Origin: Deinococcus cellulosilyticus NBRC 106333 = KACC 11606
GTDB lineage: Bacteria; Deinococcota; Deinococci; Deinococcales; Deinococcaceae
Direction of reading: 5' to 3'
Assembly (NCBI RefSeq): GCF_007990775.1
Contig: NZ_BJXB01000012.1
Location: 1 to 64,000, forward strand
Length of the DNA: 64,000 nucleotides
A program made the translations under genes and the position numbers. Shown piece after piece: positions 52,016 through 59,852 of the stretch (position 1 is its first letter; every line of letters begins with the position of its first letter). The notes beneath the pieces were generated by a model. The model searched no databases. It was not told where the DNA came from and worked only from the letters and a program-made list of their open reading frames with translations.

Positions 52016-52741
52016 ATGAACCCCGCACTTTTCCGCAGGACAGAGCCCACATATACCCTGCCTGCAGGGGCTGTAGCCATCTACGATTTTGTTTACGACC
52101 CTGCAAATCCCCAGCGCCTGACCGACATCAGCGGAAACGGCAACCACGGCCAGTTGGGGAGCACGTCGGGGGCAGACACTGATGATCCTGCGCCAGGACC
52201 AGATGGGTATGGGCTGATTTTTGACGCTGTGGACGATTTTGTTTCGCTGCCACTGGCACTTGGCAACCTGAGCACCTACACGTACATTTGCGCGGTGGAG
52301 CAGCTGTCCTTTCTCTCCCGCCGTCTGGTCATCGGGGGGTCCCGGACAGATGGGTCCGTGCGAAACGGGCTCTCGGTCATCACCGGCGGCATGCTGGAGC
52401 TGGACAATTATCTGCCGTCCGGTGGAGCCCTGTCCACCCCTCGGACTCTGGTGCAAAACGGAAACCAGTGCGTGGTGGCTGCCCGTCAGAACGCGGGGGT
52501 ATCCCGGGCCATTTTTTGGAACAGACTGAAAATGGCAGAGGATTCCAGCCCGGAAACCTACGGTGGAGGGGCGATCGATGCGTTCCGTCTGGGCCGCAGA
52601 TCAGGCAGCACAGCTGACAAGTTCCACGCCAGATACGATTACACCGTCATCTATAACCGTGCCCTGACGGATGAGGAGTACCTGCAAGCCTACCTGTACA
52701 TCAGGCAGGTGTTGTGGCAGCGAGGCAGGAGGTTACCATGA
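52016..52741 (+). CDS. LamG/concanavalin-like phage surface protein
   Basis: 241 residues. VAIYDFVYDP...LTDISGNGNHGQLG, GLIFDAVDDFVSLPLA and HARYDYTVIYNRALTDEEYLQAYLYIRQVL are hallmarks of LamG/Laminin_G_3 domains, which bind sugars or surfaces. It probably decorates the virion. Confidence 0.75.
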   Translation: MNPALFRRTEPTYTLPAGAVAIYDFVYDPANPQRLTDISGNGNHGQLGSTSGADTDDPAPGPDGYGLIFDAVDDFVSLPLALGNLSTYTYICAVEQLSFLSRRLVIGGSRTDGSVRNGLSVITGGMLELDNYLPSGGALSTPRTLVQNGNQCVVAARQNAGVSRAIFWNRLKMAEDSSPETYGGGAIDAFRLGRRSGSTADKFHARYDYTVIYNRALTDEEYLQAYLYIRQVLWQRGRRLP

Positions 52742-53031
52742 TTGCCGCCTTCAAACTTGAAAAATTTGAACAGCTCAGCCTCACTCAGAAAATGCGTTTT
52801 CAGCAGTGCTGCCCGGATGTTGCTTTCGGGCAGCCTGTGATCTGGCCCATCCCTGTGGGTGGCGCGGACTGGATGATGATGTCTGACCCCAGAATCACTG
52901 CTGAGGCCTGTCAGCAGATGGAGCAGGTGGCGCTGGATGTGGGATGGACCATCCCAGAGGATGCGACGTGGTTTGAGCAGATTCCCTCCTCCTGGTATCC
53001 ACAGGGAGAAGAAGCTCCCGAAGACGGTTAA
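52738..53031 (+). CDS. Phage hypothetical protein
   Basis: 97 residues, acidic with several Trp and Met (GGADWMMMSDPRI), not recognised. GGAGG precedes ATG 52738, which overlaps the LamG stop. Confidence 0.62.
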   Translation: MIAAFKLEKFEQLSLTQKMRFQQCCPDVAFGQPVIWPIPVGGADWMMMSDPRITAEACQQMEQVALDVGWTIPEDATWFEQIPSSWYPQGEEAPEDG

Positions 53032-53037
53032 ACCTGC

Positions 53038-53098
53038 TACACTGAATCCAGATGACCCCTCCAGGGGAACGCACAGAGATGTGCACCTGGAGGGGCTT
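53038..53098 (+). promoter_or_regulatory. Late leader element B (promoter plus SD-hiding hairpin)
   Basis: TGCTACACTGAATCC (TACACT at 53038) is followed by a 10-bp stem CCCCTCCAGG (53056-53065) with CCTGGAGGGG (53086-53095). The internal loop is GGAAC against A, then GCAC/GTGC with a 6-nt loop. The ribosome site GGAGGGG is in the 3' arm, 3 nt before ATG 53099. The distance from TAnACT to ATG is 61 nt, the same as element A. Confidence 0.75.
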
Positions 53099-55426
53099 AT
53101 GTTTTTCAGGCGAATTCACAACCGAACACAGGTCAACACGGACCGCCACACCATCCAGCTGGAAATTCGCAGCGTGAGAGATGGCGTGGTGGTTTGTCGT
53201 GGTTCAAACGACACGGTGCGAGACAGCTTCGGCACTGTGATCACCGTGGAATCCCTGATCGGGGACTGGCTGCCTGGATTCCGGCAGCACAACACGGTCA
53301 GCCTGCAGCACAACATCCCCGTGCTCAGGGGCATCAAAGGCTCACCCCAGATCGGGGTTGCCCTGCGTGTGGACTTCAACCCCCAGTTGGAAGTGACCAT
53401 CAAGGTTACCGATCCAGAAACCTTGCGCCTACTGGAAGCGGGCAAGATCGGTGGGGCTTCCCTGGAATTCCTGCCTCTCCCTGAGGGCACCCGCACCAGA
53501 GTGGCAGCAGATGGCAGCAGTGAGGAAGTGTACTACCGCCTCAGCTCTGACCCTGAGTTTTGCGGCATCTCCCTGGTGGATCTCCCCTCTGTCCCACGGG
53601 CTGACCTTCTGGCCTTCCGGGCTGACCTCCCCAACTGGGCGTTCGCCGTCATCGATCCCCGGGTTTTAAACGGGGAAATCACCGACCCCGAAATGATGAA
53701 CCGCCTCAGGTGGTTTCCCCATCACGACATCCGAGCCCCCACCAGAGACGTGGACATGCGCGCCGTTGCCGAAACACTGCGCGTCCTGAATCAACCTGAC
53801 AGCATCCAGATCCCACCCGAAGCATCTCTCACCAGAGAGCAAATCATCTCACAGGCAGCGGCGCACCTGTCCCGGCACACCCAGCACGGGATCGGCACCC
53901 GGACCCAGGAGGAAGTTATGGATTACAAGAAGTGGATCAAGTACCGTGTGCAGCAACTCGTGCTGGAAGGCATGAGTGCAGCCGATGCCCTGAAGAAAGC
54001 CCAGGGGGAATATGTCACCCAGCGACCCCAGCAACGGGCAGAAGTGGAAGCCCTCACTGTGGATGGCCTGGAGCTGGAAGCAGCACAACCTCAGACAGTG
54101 GTGGAGGTTCGCACCACCCAACCTGTCGCTCCTGCACAACCTGCAGAGCAACCCGCTGCCCCTGCACAGCCTGCCGCTGCTGCCACTCCTGTGGTGCACA
54201 CCCCTCAGGTTGTTGCCCCCAACATCGATGTGCGCGCCCAGGTCACCGATGAGCAACTGACCCGCGCACTGTCTGCTCTGGCTGCACAGCCTGAAAACCC
54301 CATGGCTGCTATTGCTGCTGGGTTCCATGCCCGGGCCCGCCAGAATGACTTGACCCCAGAGCAGATTCTGCATGAGGCCATTGCTGCCACTGTGCTGCCT
54401 GGACTTCAGCAGCGGGAACGTGATGCTCAGGCTGTGCAGCGTGTGTACAACATCATGCAGCAGCACGGCATCCAGCAGCGCGCCCTGACCCTGGAGGCGA
54501 ACGGCGCTGTGATGTATGAAGACATGGCCCGTCAGTTCATCATCCGTCCAGAGAACGACATTTACGCCCGCAACTGGTTCGGCACCCTGCCGATGGGTGG
54601 CGTGGTCACCCGTGAATTCCCCCGCATGGACCGTGGCGGCATGGCCTTCACCTGGGGCCGCAACACCAACACCACCGCCATTGCAGATGCCGGTAACCCC
54701 AACAATGACACCTTCAGCATCACCGTCCAGAACCTGGATGGTTATGTGAACATCGATGACAGCTTCGCGCTGTTCAACGCCCAGGGCACCAGTTACGTTT
54801 CCAGCAACCTGCTGCCTGCCATGCGTGGCACTGCACAGGAACAGGAAGATGCTGCGTTCTTCATGAGCACCGGGATCGCCCCATACCCCACTGCTTTCAC
54901 TGGACTCCACCAGGTGGCCGGGGCCACCACCGTGACCCCCAGCACCAACGGGGACGCCTTCACCCTGGATGTGCTGGACAGCATCGTGACAGCCATGCCC
55001 ACCCGCTTCCGCAAGAACCCCAGCCGCCTGAAGATCCTGCTGCCTGTGGAGCTTGCAGATGACTTCGCAAAACTGGTGCGCAACCGTGCCACCGGTGCAG
55101 GGGATGCTTACCTCGGGGCCACCCCCGCAGGGCAGGCCACCGTACCTGTGGGGCCCACCCCCATCGGGTACTACCGTCAAATCCCTGTGTATGCCGTGTA
55201 CCACCTGACCATGGGTGAAACCCAGGGCACCGCCGTAGGCATTTGCGGCACTATCATGTGCATCCATCAGGACATCCCCATGATTGGGGACGCTGTGCAA
55301 CTCCGCATGGAAGTGGTGCGGGAACGGGGCTTCAAGTCCATCCTGCAACTGCAGGAGTATGTCGGTCTGGGTTACCAGTTCCCGTCTGCCATCGTGCGCA
55401 GACGTGGCGTGAAACGCGCAGCTTAA
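53099..55426 (+). CDS. Prohead protease-scaffold-major capsid fusion polyprotein
   Basis: 775 residues. The N-terminus is an HK97-type prohead protease (His at about 71 in HNIPVLRG; Ser in KIGGASLEFLP at about 121). The middle (about 290-470) is a Gln/Ala/Pro-rich scaffold (QPVAPAQPAEQPAAPAQP). The C-terminus (about 489-775, from YARNWFGTLPMGG) has the HK97 capsid fold, ending VLQLQEYVGLGYQFPSAIVRRR. In many phages these are separate genes; here one chain must cut itself. ATG 53099 is set by leader B; the frame is open upstream to 52937 but without homology. Confidence 0.88.
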   Translation: MFFRRIHNRTQVNTDRHTIQLEIRSVRDGVVVCRGSNDTVRDSFGTVITVESLIGDWLPGFRQHNTVSLQHNIPVLRGIKGSPQIGVALRVDFNPQLEVTIKVTDPETLRLLEAGKIGGASLEFLPLPEGTRTRVAADGSSEEVYYRLSSDPEFCGISLVDLPSVPRADLLAFRADLPNWAFAVIDPRVLNGEITDPEMMNRLRWFPHHDIRAPTRDVDMRAVAETLRVLNQPDSIQIPPEASLTREQIISQAAAHLSRHTQHGIGTRTQEEVMDYKKWIKYRVQQLVLEGMSAADALKKAQGEYVTQRPQQRAEVEALTVDGLELEAAQPQTVVEVRTTQPVAPAQPAEQPAAPAQPAAAATPVVHTPQVVAPNIDVRAQVTDEQLTRALSALAAQPENPMAAIAAGFHARARQNDLTPEQILHEAIAATVLPGLQQRERDAQAVQRVYNIMQQHGIQQRALTLEANGAVMYEDMARQFIIRPENDIYARNWFGTLPMGGVVTREFPRMDRGGMAFTWGRNTNTTAIADAGNPNNDTFSITVQNLDGYVNIDDSFALFNAQGTSYVSSNLLPAMRGTAQEQEDAAFFMSTGIAPYPTAFTGLHQVAGATTVTPSTNGDAFTLDVLDSIVTAMPTRFRKNPSRLKILLPVELADDFAKLVRNRATGAGDAYLGATPAGQATVPVGPTPIGYYRQIPVYAVYHLTMGETQGTAVGICGTIMCIHQDIPMIGDAVQLRMEVVRERGFKSILQLQEYVGLGYQFPSAIVRRRGVKRAA

Positions 55427-55457
55427 CCTTCCACTCTGGAGGGCAGCATGGACCTGC

Positions 55458-55482
55458 CCTCCACCCCCTGAATCCCTGAGGG
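55458..55482 (+). terminator. Hairpin after the capsid gene
   Basis: GGAGGGCAG (55458-55466), 7-nt loop, CTGCCCTCC (55474-55482). No T-run; it could reduce read-through or protect the abundant capsid mRNA. Confidence 0.5.
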
Positions 55483-55486
55483 ACCC

Positions 55487-56098
55487 ATGACCAAACTGAG
55501 CAAAGCACAACTCATTGAACGGCTGACTGCCCTGGGTGTGGCCCATGACCCTGAGCAGTCCAACAAAGTTCTGCAGGCACTGCTGGATGAAGCGCTGGAG
55601 AAGCAGGCTGCCACGGCAACCGAAACCCAGCCCGCTCACCCAGAAGTTCCACAGGAACAAACCCTCACTGTGGACACCGTTGAAGGCACCCCCCTCCCCC
55701 CTGTTGAGGAAGGCAATCCTGAACGGGTGGCTGACCCTGTGGAGGAACCTGATGCACAGACCCTCACCCAGCAGGACAGTGACGGGCAGACTGAAACTCA
55801 GCCCGATGCCAAACCAGAAGACCCTGAGCAAGAACAGGATCAGGATTCCACCGGGCAGCAGGGTGGAGATTCACCCAGCGACACGCCTGCAGCCTCTGAG
55901 GGTCAAGGTGATTCCAAGACGGAAGATCCTGCCCCTCTCTCTGAATATGTGCGTGTGCGCCTTGGTGCTGATTCTCCTGTGGGCCGCCTGGTCATCCCTG
56001 GGTTTTCTGGGTTTGACCGTCACACGTCTGCCGTGATCAGCCGTTCTGCCTTCGATGATCACAAGGTGGAATACCACATCGAGGAAGTGACCGACTGA
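55487..56098 (+). CDS. Acidic, largely disordered phage protein
   Basis: 203 residues. An N-terminal SAP/HeH-like helix pair (MTKLSKAQLIERLTALGVAHDPEQSNKVLQALLDEALE) is followed by about 110 residues of Glu/Asp/Gln/Pro-rich disorder and a folded end (VRVRLGADSPVGRLVIPGFSGFDRHTSAVISRSAF). Lies between capsid and connector genes; a head-completion role is possible. Confidence 0.7.
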   Translation: MTKLSKAQLIERLTALGVAHDPEQSNKVLQALLDEALEKQAATATETQPAHPEVPQEQTLTVDTVEGTPLPPVEEGNPERVADPVEEPDAQTLTQQDSDGQTETQPDAKPEDPEQEQDQDSTGQQGGDSPSDTPAASEGQGDSKTEDPAPLSEYVRVRLGADSPVGRLVIPGFSGFDRHTSAVISRSAFDDHKVEYHIEEVTD

Positions 56099-56640
56099 TG
56101 CCCTGGCTGTCTGCTACCACCATCCTCCCCATGGCCGGGTATCCTGCTGCACACGCCCGTGCTGCAGAGGCTATCAGCTTTGCAGAAACCTGCATTGAGG
56201 CTTACACCCGTGCCAAGTGGGGAGCAGTGGTGGCAGACAGCATCATTCTGATTCAGGACGCCAGAAGCTACTTTCTGCTGCTGCCCTTGGACGTTCAGAC
56301 CGTGACCAGTGTCTCCCCTATCGCATCCACCTACACCACCACCCTGAAAGGATGCGAGCTGTGGAAGAAAGATTCTGGTGGGTACATTGGTCTCTGGGAC
56401 GCTGGGACCTACCAGATTGAGATCACAAGGGGTTACACCACCATCCCTCAGGACGTGATCAAAGCTGCATCCCTTCTGGCAGGGTATTACCTCAGCCTCT
56501 CTGACCCTGAGAAGTCCCGGTATGACTCTCTGTCCATTGGGGACTGGTCCAGTGGCCGCATGTCTGGCAGTGATCTGCCTGTCCCAGAAGCTCAGGCCAT
56601 CCTCAGGCGGTACCGCACACGGGTGGGTGCAACATGCTGA
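56098..56640 (+). CDS. Head-tail connector (gp6-like adaptor)
   Basis: 180 residues. The helical N-terminus (AEAISFAETCIEAYTRAKWG) and TYQIEITRGYTTIPQDVIKAASLLAGYYLSLSDPEKSRYDSLSIGDWS match gp6/Ad1-type head-tail adaptors. ATG 56098 overlaps the previous stop. Confidence 0.8.
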   Translation: MPWLSATTILPMAGYPAAHARAAEAISFAETCIEAYTRAKWGAVVADSIILIQDARSYFLLLPLDVQTVTSVSPIASTYTTTLKGCELWKKDSGGYIGLWDAGTYQIEITRGYTTIPQDVIKAASLLAGYYLSLSDPEKSRYDSLSIGDWSSGRMSGSDLPVPEAQAILRRYRTRVGATC

Positions 56641-56948
56641 ACTGCACCGTGAAACTGTACAGCACCCAGGAAACCCTGACCGCTGGGCACCGCTCCAGTG
56701 AAACCCACACCCTGCTGTATGAGGGACCTGCCCGTTTCTCTGCACCAAAAACCTCATGGCAACAGGTGGCCGCGCTGGAGGGTGCACTGTCTGGCAGTCT
56801 GCAGGTCACCACCGGAACTGTTCTGCAAGCCACCACACGTGCTGAGGTGACCGATTGGAAGACTGGCACCACCACCACCTATGAAGTCAGCAATGTGGGG
56901 CACGCTCCTGATGGTGGGTGGGGCATAAACCTGGGGGCACGGGTATGA
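56634..56948 (+). CDS. Phage head-closure-like protein
   Basis: 104 residues, beta-rich (VKLYSTQETLTAGHRSSETHTLLYEGPARF), at the position of stopper/head-closure proteins between connector and gp10-like genes. Assigned mainly by position. Confidence 0.6.
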   Translation: MLNCTVKLYSTQETLTAGHRSSETHTLLYEGPARFSAPKTSWQQVAALEGALSGSLQVTTGTVLQATTRAEVTDWKTGTTTTYEVSNVGHAPDGGWGINLGARV

Positions 56949-57520
56949 GCAGCAGTGGCAGCAGCGGCATGACCCCGCAGGAGAAAGCCAAGTTTCGCAG
57001 GCGCATGCAGGCCGGTCTGGTTGCTGTGGCGGTGGAACTCACCCAGCTGGCAAAGGTGCGGGCCACCCAGCATGTGAACAACGGCACCCTTAGAAACAGC
57101 ATCACCCACGCTGTTCAGGGGGATGGCTGGGTTTACTGGGGTGTGGCCGTCAGTGCTGCCCCTCACGCTGTGTCTCTGGAGCTGGGCTTCAAACCCCACT
57201 GGGTCCCGGTCAACAAGATCAGCGACTGGATGCGCCGCAATGGGGTGGGGATCATCTCTGTGAAAGGGAACCGTGGGCGGGCCAGAAAGTTTCTGGCTGC
57301 AGGTGTTTTTGTGGGTGGGCCAAAGTCCACACTGGATGGGAACGGCACCATCACCGCCAAGTTTGGCAAAGCTGGGACCAAATCCTACACCCTTCCCCAC
57401 CGCTCTGCCTTCCTTCGCCCAGGCACAGTGGGCTTCTCTGTCCTGCGTCACACGGTGGAAACCAAAGGCAAGAGTGTCGCCCCAGCAGCATTTTTGAGGG
57501 GGTTCCAGAGTGCCCACTAA
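56945..57520 (+). CDS. HK97 gp10-like tail completion protein
   Basis: 191 residues. The N-terminal helix (MTPQEKAKFRRRMQAGLVAVAVELTQLAKVRA) and VNNGTLRNSITHAVQGDG...YWGVAVSAAPHAVSLELGFKPHWVP match the HK97 gp10 family. The insert GVFVGGPKSTLDGNGTITAKFGKAG is not typical. ATG 56945 overlaps the upstream stop. Confidence 0.75.
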   Translation: MSSSGSSGMTPQEKAKFRRRMQAGLVAVAVELTQLAKVRATQHVNNGTLRNSITHAVQGDGWVYWGVAVSAAPHAVSLELGFKPHWVPVNKISDWMRRNGVGIISVKGNRGRARKFLAAGVFVGGPKSTLDGNGTITAKFGKAGTKSYTLPHRSAFLRPGTVGFSVLRHTVETKGKSVAPAAFLRGFQSAH

Positions 57521-57950
57521 ACGCAGTGATGTGCTGATCACCCTGTACCAGATTCTGGAAGGCTCACCAGAACTGTGCGCCCTGGTGGGTCACACCCCAG
57601 GGGCAAACACCATTGAAGATGGAGCCCGAATCCTCGCTGACAGCGTGCGGATTCAGGGCATCGAGGACCACACCATGCTGATCCTCTCGTTCTCCGATGA
57701 GCCCCCCAGCAACCGCAACCGCGACACCCTGCTCTGGAATCTGGAGCTGTGGGTGTACGCCCCTGACATCTTTGCCCACGCTGACATTCTGGATGCCCTC
57801 CAGCGGGTTTGCGATGAGTACCAGATGGACTCCAGTCACCCTGCCACCATCAACCGCCTGCAATGGGGAGGGCACCAGAGGATCACCCCTCAGGACATCC
57901 CCACGCGCCTGCTCGTGACCCGGGCAGTGATCACCACCACCTACATCTGA
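57510..57950 (+). CDS. Tail terminator-like protein
   Basis: 146 residues; LITLYQILEGSPELCALVGH and DTLLWNLELWVYAPDIFAHADILDALQRVCDEY fit tail-terminator (gpU-like) proteins that cap the tube. GTG 57510 overlaps the gp10-like gene. Followed by a GGAGG site for the tube gene. Confidence 0.7.
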   Translation: MPTKRSDVLITLYQILEGSPELCALVGHTPGANTIEDGARILADSVRIQGIEDHTMLILSFSDEPPSNRNRDTLLWNLELWVYAPDIFAHADILDALQRVCDEYQMDSSHPATINRLQWGGHQRITPQDIPTRLLVTRAVITTTYI

Positions 57951-57966
57951 CCCTTAGGAGGGACTT

Positions 57967-58764
57967 ATGCCTGTAGTTTCTGGAAACCGCGTCACTTTCC
58001 CCAAAAGCACCAAGTTTTACGCAGGTGAGTATGGCACCGCTGAGGGAGCCCTCACCCACATGGGTCTGCTGGGGGACAACACCAGCCTGACTCTGAACCG
58101 CCAGATGCGCCGCAAGATGGACCGCTACCCTGAAGTGGTTGTGGCTGAAACCATTCAGAGTGAAGATGTGTCTGGCAACGTCACCGTGCGCGAATGGACC
58201 CGTCAGAACCTGACGTGGATGTTCGGGCTCCACAACAGCGACACCACCGAAGTGGCTGGGGGGGACACTGCTGTCACCGATGAAGCCATCACCCTGAACA
58301 CCAACGGTGTGGGCTACCTGAAAAACCCCTTCAAGTCTGGCACCACCCCCACGGTGTCGAATGCTGCAGGGGGTGGAGCCACCAACTATGTGGCAAACAC
58401 TGATTACGTGCTGATCCCCAGGGACGCCGAAGGCCGCAGCATGATCTACCGTCTGTCCGGTGGGGCCATTGCCAGTGGGGCCACCGTGTACGTGGATTAC
58501 ACCTGGACCGCACCCCAATACCGTGAGATCGTGATCGGGAACCAGGCAGCCCCCAGGTACTTCACCTGCAAGTTTGAAGAGACCGCCACCAACGGCACCA
58601 AAACGGTCACTGTGATCCACAAGTGCCGCCTGGGGATGAACGGGGCAATGACCCTGAACGCCCCCGAAGGCAAGGACATCCCCTTCGCGATCAACGGCAT
58701 TTACGATGACACCGCCAACGGCGGCACTGGTGCGCTCATGACCGTGAGGGAGTATGAAGCCTAA
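57967..58764 (+). CDS. Major tail tube protein
   Basis: 265 residues, beta-rich with Thr/Gly-rich strands (TLNRQMRRKMDRYPEVVVAETIQSEDVSGNVTVREWTRQNLTWMFGLHNSDTTEVAGG; PRYFTCKFEETATNGTKTVTVIHKCRLGMNGAMTLNAPEGKDIPFAINGIYDD). Position before the tail chaperones identifies it. TAGGAGGG precedes the ATG. Confidence 0.82.
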   Translation: MPVVSGNRVTFPKSTKFYAGEYGTAEGALTHMGLLGDNTSLTLNRQMRRKMDRYPEVVVAETIQSEDVSGNVTVREWTRQNLTWMFGLHNSDTTEVAGGDTAVTDEAITLNTNGVGYLKNPFKSGTTPTVSNAAGGGATNYVANTDYVLIPRDAEGRSMIYRLSGGAIASGATVYVDYTWTAPQYREIVIGNQAAPRYFTCKFEETATNGTKTVTVIHKCRLGMNGAMTLNAPEGKDIPFAINGIYDDTANGGTGALMTVREYEA

Positions 58765-59098
58765 GAATACCATCCGCGTGGGTGGGGAGGAAGTGGCCTT
58801 GAAGCCACTTCCTCCTGTTGAGTGGGCCCGGGCCACCCAGGAGCTGCCCGAATTCCTGCTGAGGTTTGCCGTCAGCCAGACCACCCCCAGGGAGGACATC
58901 TCTGTGGAGCAGTTGGAAGAGATCTGCGAGAAAGCCAAACGCTGGGTGCAGGTTTGCGCGAAAGAGGAAGGGGTGAAGGTTGAGGACATGACTGTTCCTG
59001 AGGCGCTTGAAGCTGTTGCTGTGATCGCCCAGATGAACGGCTTGGACGCCCAACTGATGACCTTTTTTCGACAACGATTCCAACATCAGCCAAATTGA
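58754..59098 (+). CDS. Tail assembly chaperone, G-type product
   Basis: 114 residues, acidic helical (VEQLEEICEKAKRWVQVCAKEEGVKVEDMTVPEALEAVAVIAQMNGL), matching gpG-like chaperones that coat the tape measure. The frame ends 30 nt after a CCTTTTTTCG run at which ribosomes can shift into the T frame (59061-59312). Overlaps the tube gene by 11 bp. Confidence 0.82.
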   Translation: MKPKNTIRVGGEEVALKPLPPVEWARATQELPEFLLRFAVSQTTPREDISVEQLEEICEKAKRWVQVCAKEEGVKVEDMTVPEALEAVAVIAQMNGLDAQLMTFFRQRFQHQPN

Positions 59099-59312
59099 CA
59101 CTGTTGCCAGACGGTACGGGGTGCTGCCGTCTGCCCTGCTGAAACTGCCCAGCGATGAATTCATGATCAACATGGGCGTAGGCCTCAGGGCTGACCGGAT
59201 GGATTACGAGAACGGACAGGGGGAATACTGGTGGATCTCGATCCTGAAGGCCTTTGGTTTCAAGATGCAGGACCCGAATGAACTGCCACCGGATGGCGTG
59301 ACATGGATGTGA
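59061..59312 (+). CDS. Tail assembly chaperone, T extension made by frameshift
   Basis: A +1-phase frame that opens after TGATGA (59055-59060) and encodes about 83 residues (DNDSNISQIDTVARRYGVLPSALLKLPSDEFMINMGVGLRADRMDYENGQGEYWWISILKAFG). It has no good start codon of its own. The product looks like the T part of gpG-gpT fusions. T6 at 59063-59068 is the likely slip site (+1 or -2). Confidence 0.75.
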   Translation, partial: PFFDNDSNISQIDTVARRYGVLPSALLKLPSDEFMINMGVGLRADRMDYENGQGEYWWISILKAFGFKMQDPNELPPDGVTWM

Positions 59313-59314
59313 AC

Positions 59315-59340
59315 ACCCCTGAGCGAAATGACTCAGGGGT
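59315..59340 (+). terminator. Terminator after the tail chaperones
   Basis: ACCCCTGAG (59315-59323), 8-nt loop, CTCAGGGGT (59332-59340), then TTCCCTT. It separates the tail-tube operon from the cargo genes. Confidence 0.7.
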
Positions 59341-59373
59341 TTCCCTTACTGCACATTTATTACACCAAGGAAT

Positions 59374-59379
59374 TACAGT
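59374..59379 (+). promoter_or_regulatory. -10 box of a leaderless lipoprotein gene
   Basis: TACAGT ends 6 nt before ATG 59386, with no ribosome site between. It gives this gene its own promoter after the terminator. Confidence 0.5.
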
Positions 59380-59385
59380 GAACTT

Positions 59386-59589
59386 ATGAAACAACTTCTG
59401 TTTGTAGGCATCTTGCTGGGGCTTGTGGCATGTGGGCAACCAAGAACTGTTGGTGGAGGAGATACTTCTGGGGTTTACTACGCAAACTGTGATGAAGTGC
59501 GAGCCGCAGGGAAAGCCCCTCTTTATAGGGGACAACCAGGGTACCGGGCAGGGCTTGATCGTGACAATGATGGTATCGCATGTGAGTAA
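59386..59589 (+). CDS. Excalibur-domain lipoprotein, likely cargo gene
   Basis: 67 residues. Lipoprotein signal LLFVGILLGLVAC with the lipid-modified Cys at 16, then an Excalibur calcium-binding domain: YYANCDEVRAAGKAPLYRGQPGY and DRDNDGIACE (Asp58, 60, 62). The two Cys form the domain's disulfide. Excalibur domains occur in envelope proteins and nucleases of bacteria, rarely between phage tail genes. It lies after a terminator with its own -10 box, so it may be expressed in the lysogen. Confidence 0.82.
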   Translation: MKQLLFVGILLGLVACGQPRTVGGGDTSGVYYANCDEVRAAGKAPLYRGQPGYRAGLDRDNDGIACE

Positions 59590-59628
59590 AACGAAAACCT
59601 GCTGAGAGGAAAGTGCTACCGTAGGTTT

Positions 59629-59787
59629 ATGGAAGAGCGTAAAGATCAGGCCCGGCAAACCAAAATGATCGGTACTGCCCTGATTGTTTTGGGCATTCTG
59701 GTGATGTTCTTCACCTTCACGTGGGGAGCCATCCTCCTGATCATTGGACTGATTGTTTTTATGGCTGCCAGAGCACAAGAGAACTGA
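59629..59787 (+). CDS. Small two-helix membrane protein
   Basis: 52 residues: a charged start (MEERKDQARQTK), helix IGTALIVLGILVMFFTF, short TWG turn, helix AILLIIGLIVFMAA. The extended -10 TGCTACCGT ends 6 nt before the ATG, so it is probably leaderless. Its final GAG AAC TGA belongs to the conserved region upstream of leader C. With the lipoprotein gene before it, it forms a two-gene envelope-directed unit. Confidence 0.68.
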   Translation: MEERKDQARQTKMIGTALIVLGILVMFFTFTWGAILLIIGLIVFMAARAQEN

Positions 59788-59790
59788 TAG

Positions 59791-59852
59791 TATACTGAAC
59801 CTAGAGACCCCCCAGGGCAGCGCATCGGAAGGTGCACCTCTGGGGGGATTTT
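59791..59852 (+). promoter_or_regulatory. Late leader element C (promoter plus SD-hiding hairpin)
   Basis: TATACTGAA at 59791, then a stem CCCCCCAG (59808-59815) with CTGGGGGG (59840-59847), extended by GG/CC across a bulged T. The internal loop CAGC faces A, then GCAT/GTGC with a 6-nt loop. The G-run of the 3' arm is the only ribosome site for ATG 59853. It is 62 nt from TAnACT to ATG. Confidence 0.72.

Noticed and set aside
53849..55831. Long minus-strand frame of 660 codons
   Set aside because: It is antisense to the protease-capsid gene and shows only the His/Gly/Leu-rich shadow composition produced by GC-rich codons; no domain is seen.
59121..59312. Independent 63-residue gene starting at GTG 59121
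   Set aside because: No ribosome site is seen, and the frame continues upstream to the T6 slip site, so it is the T part of the frameshift product.
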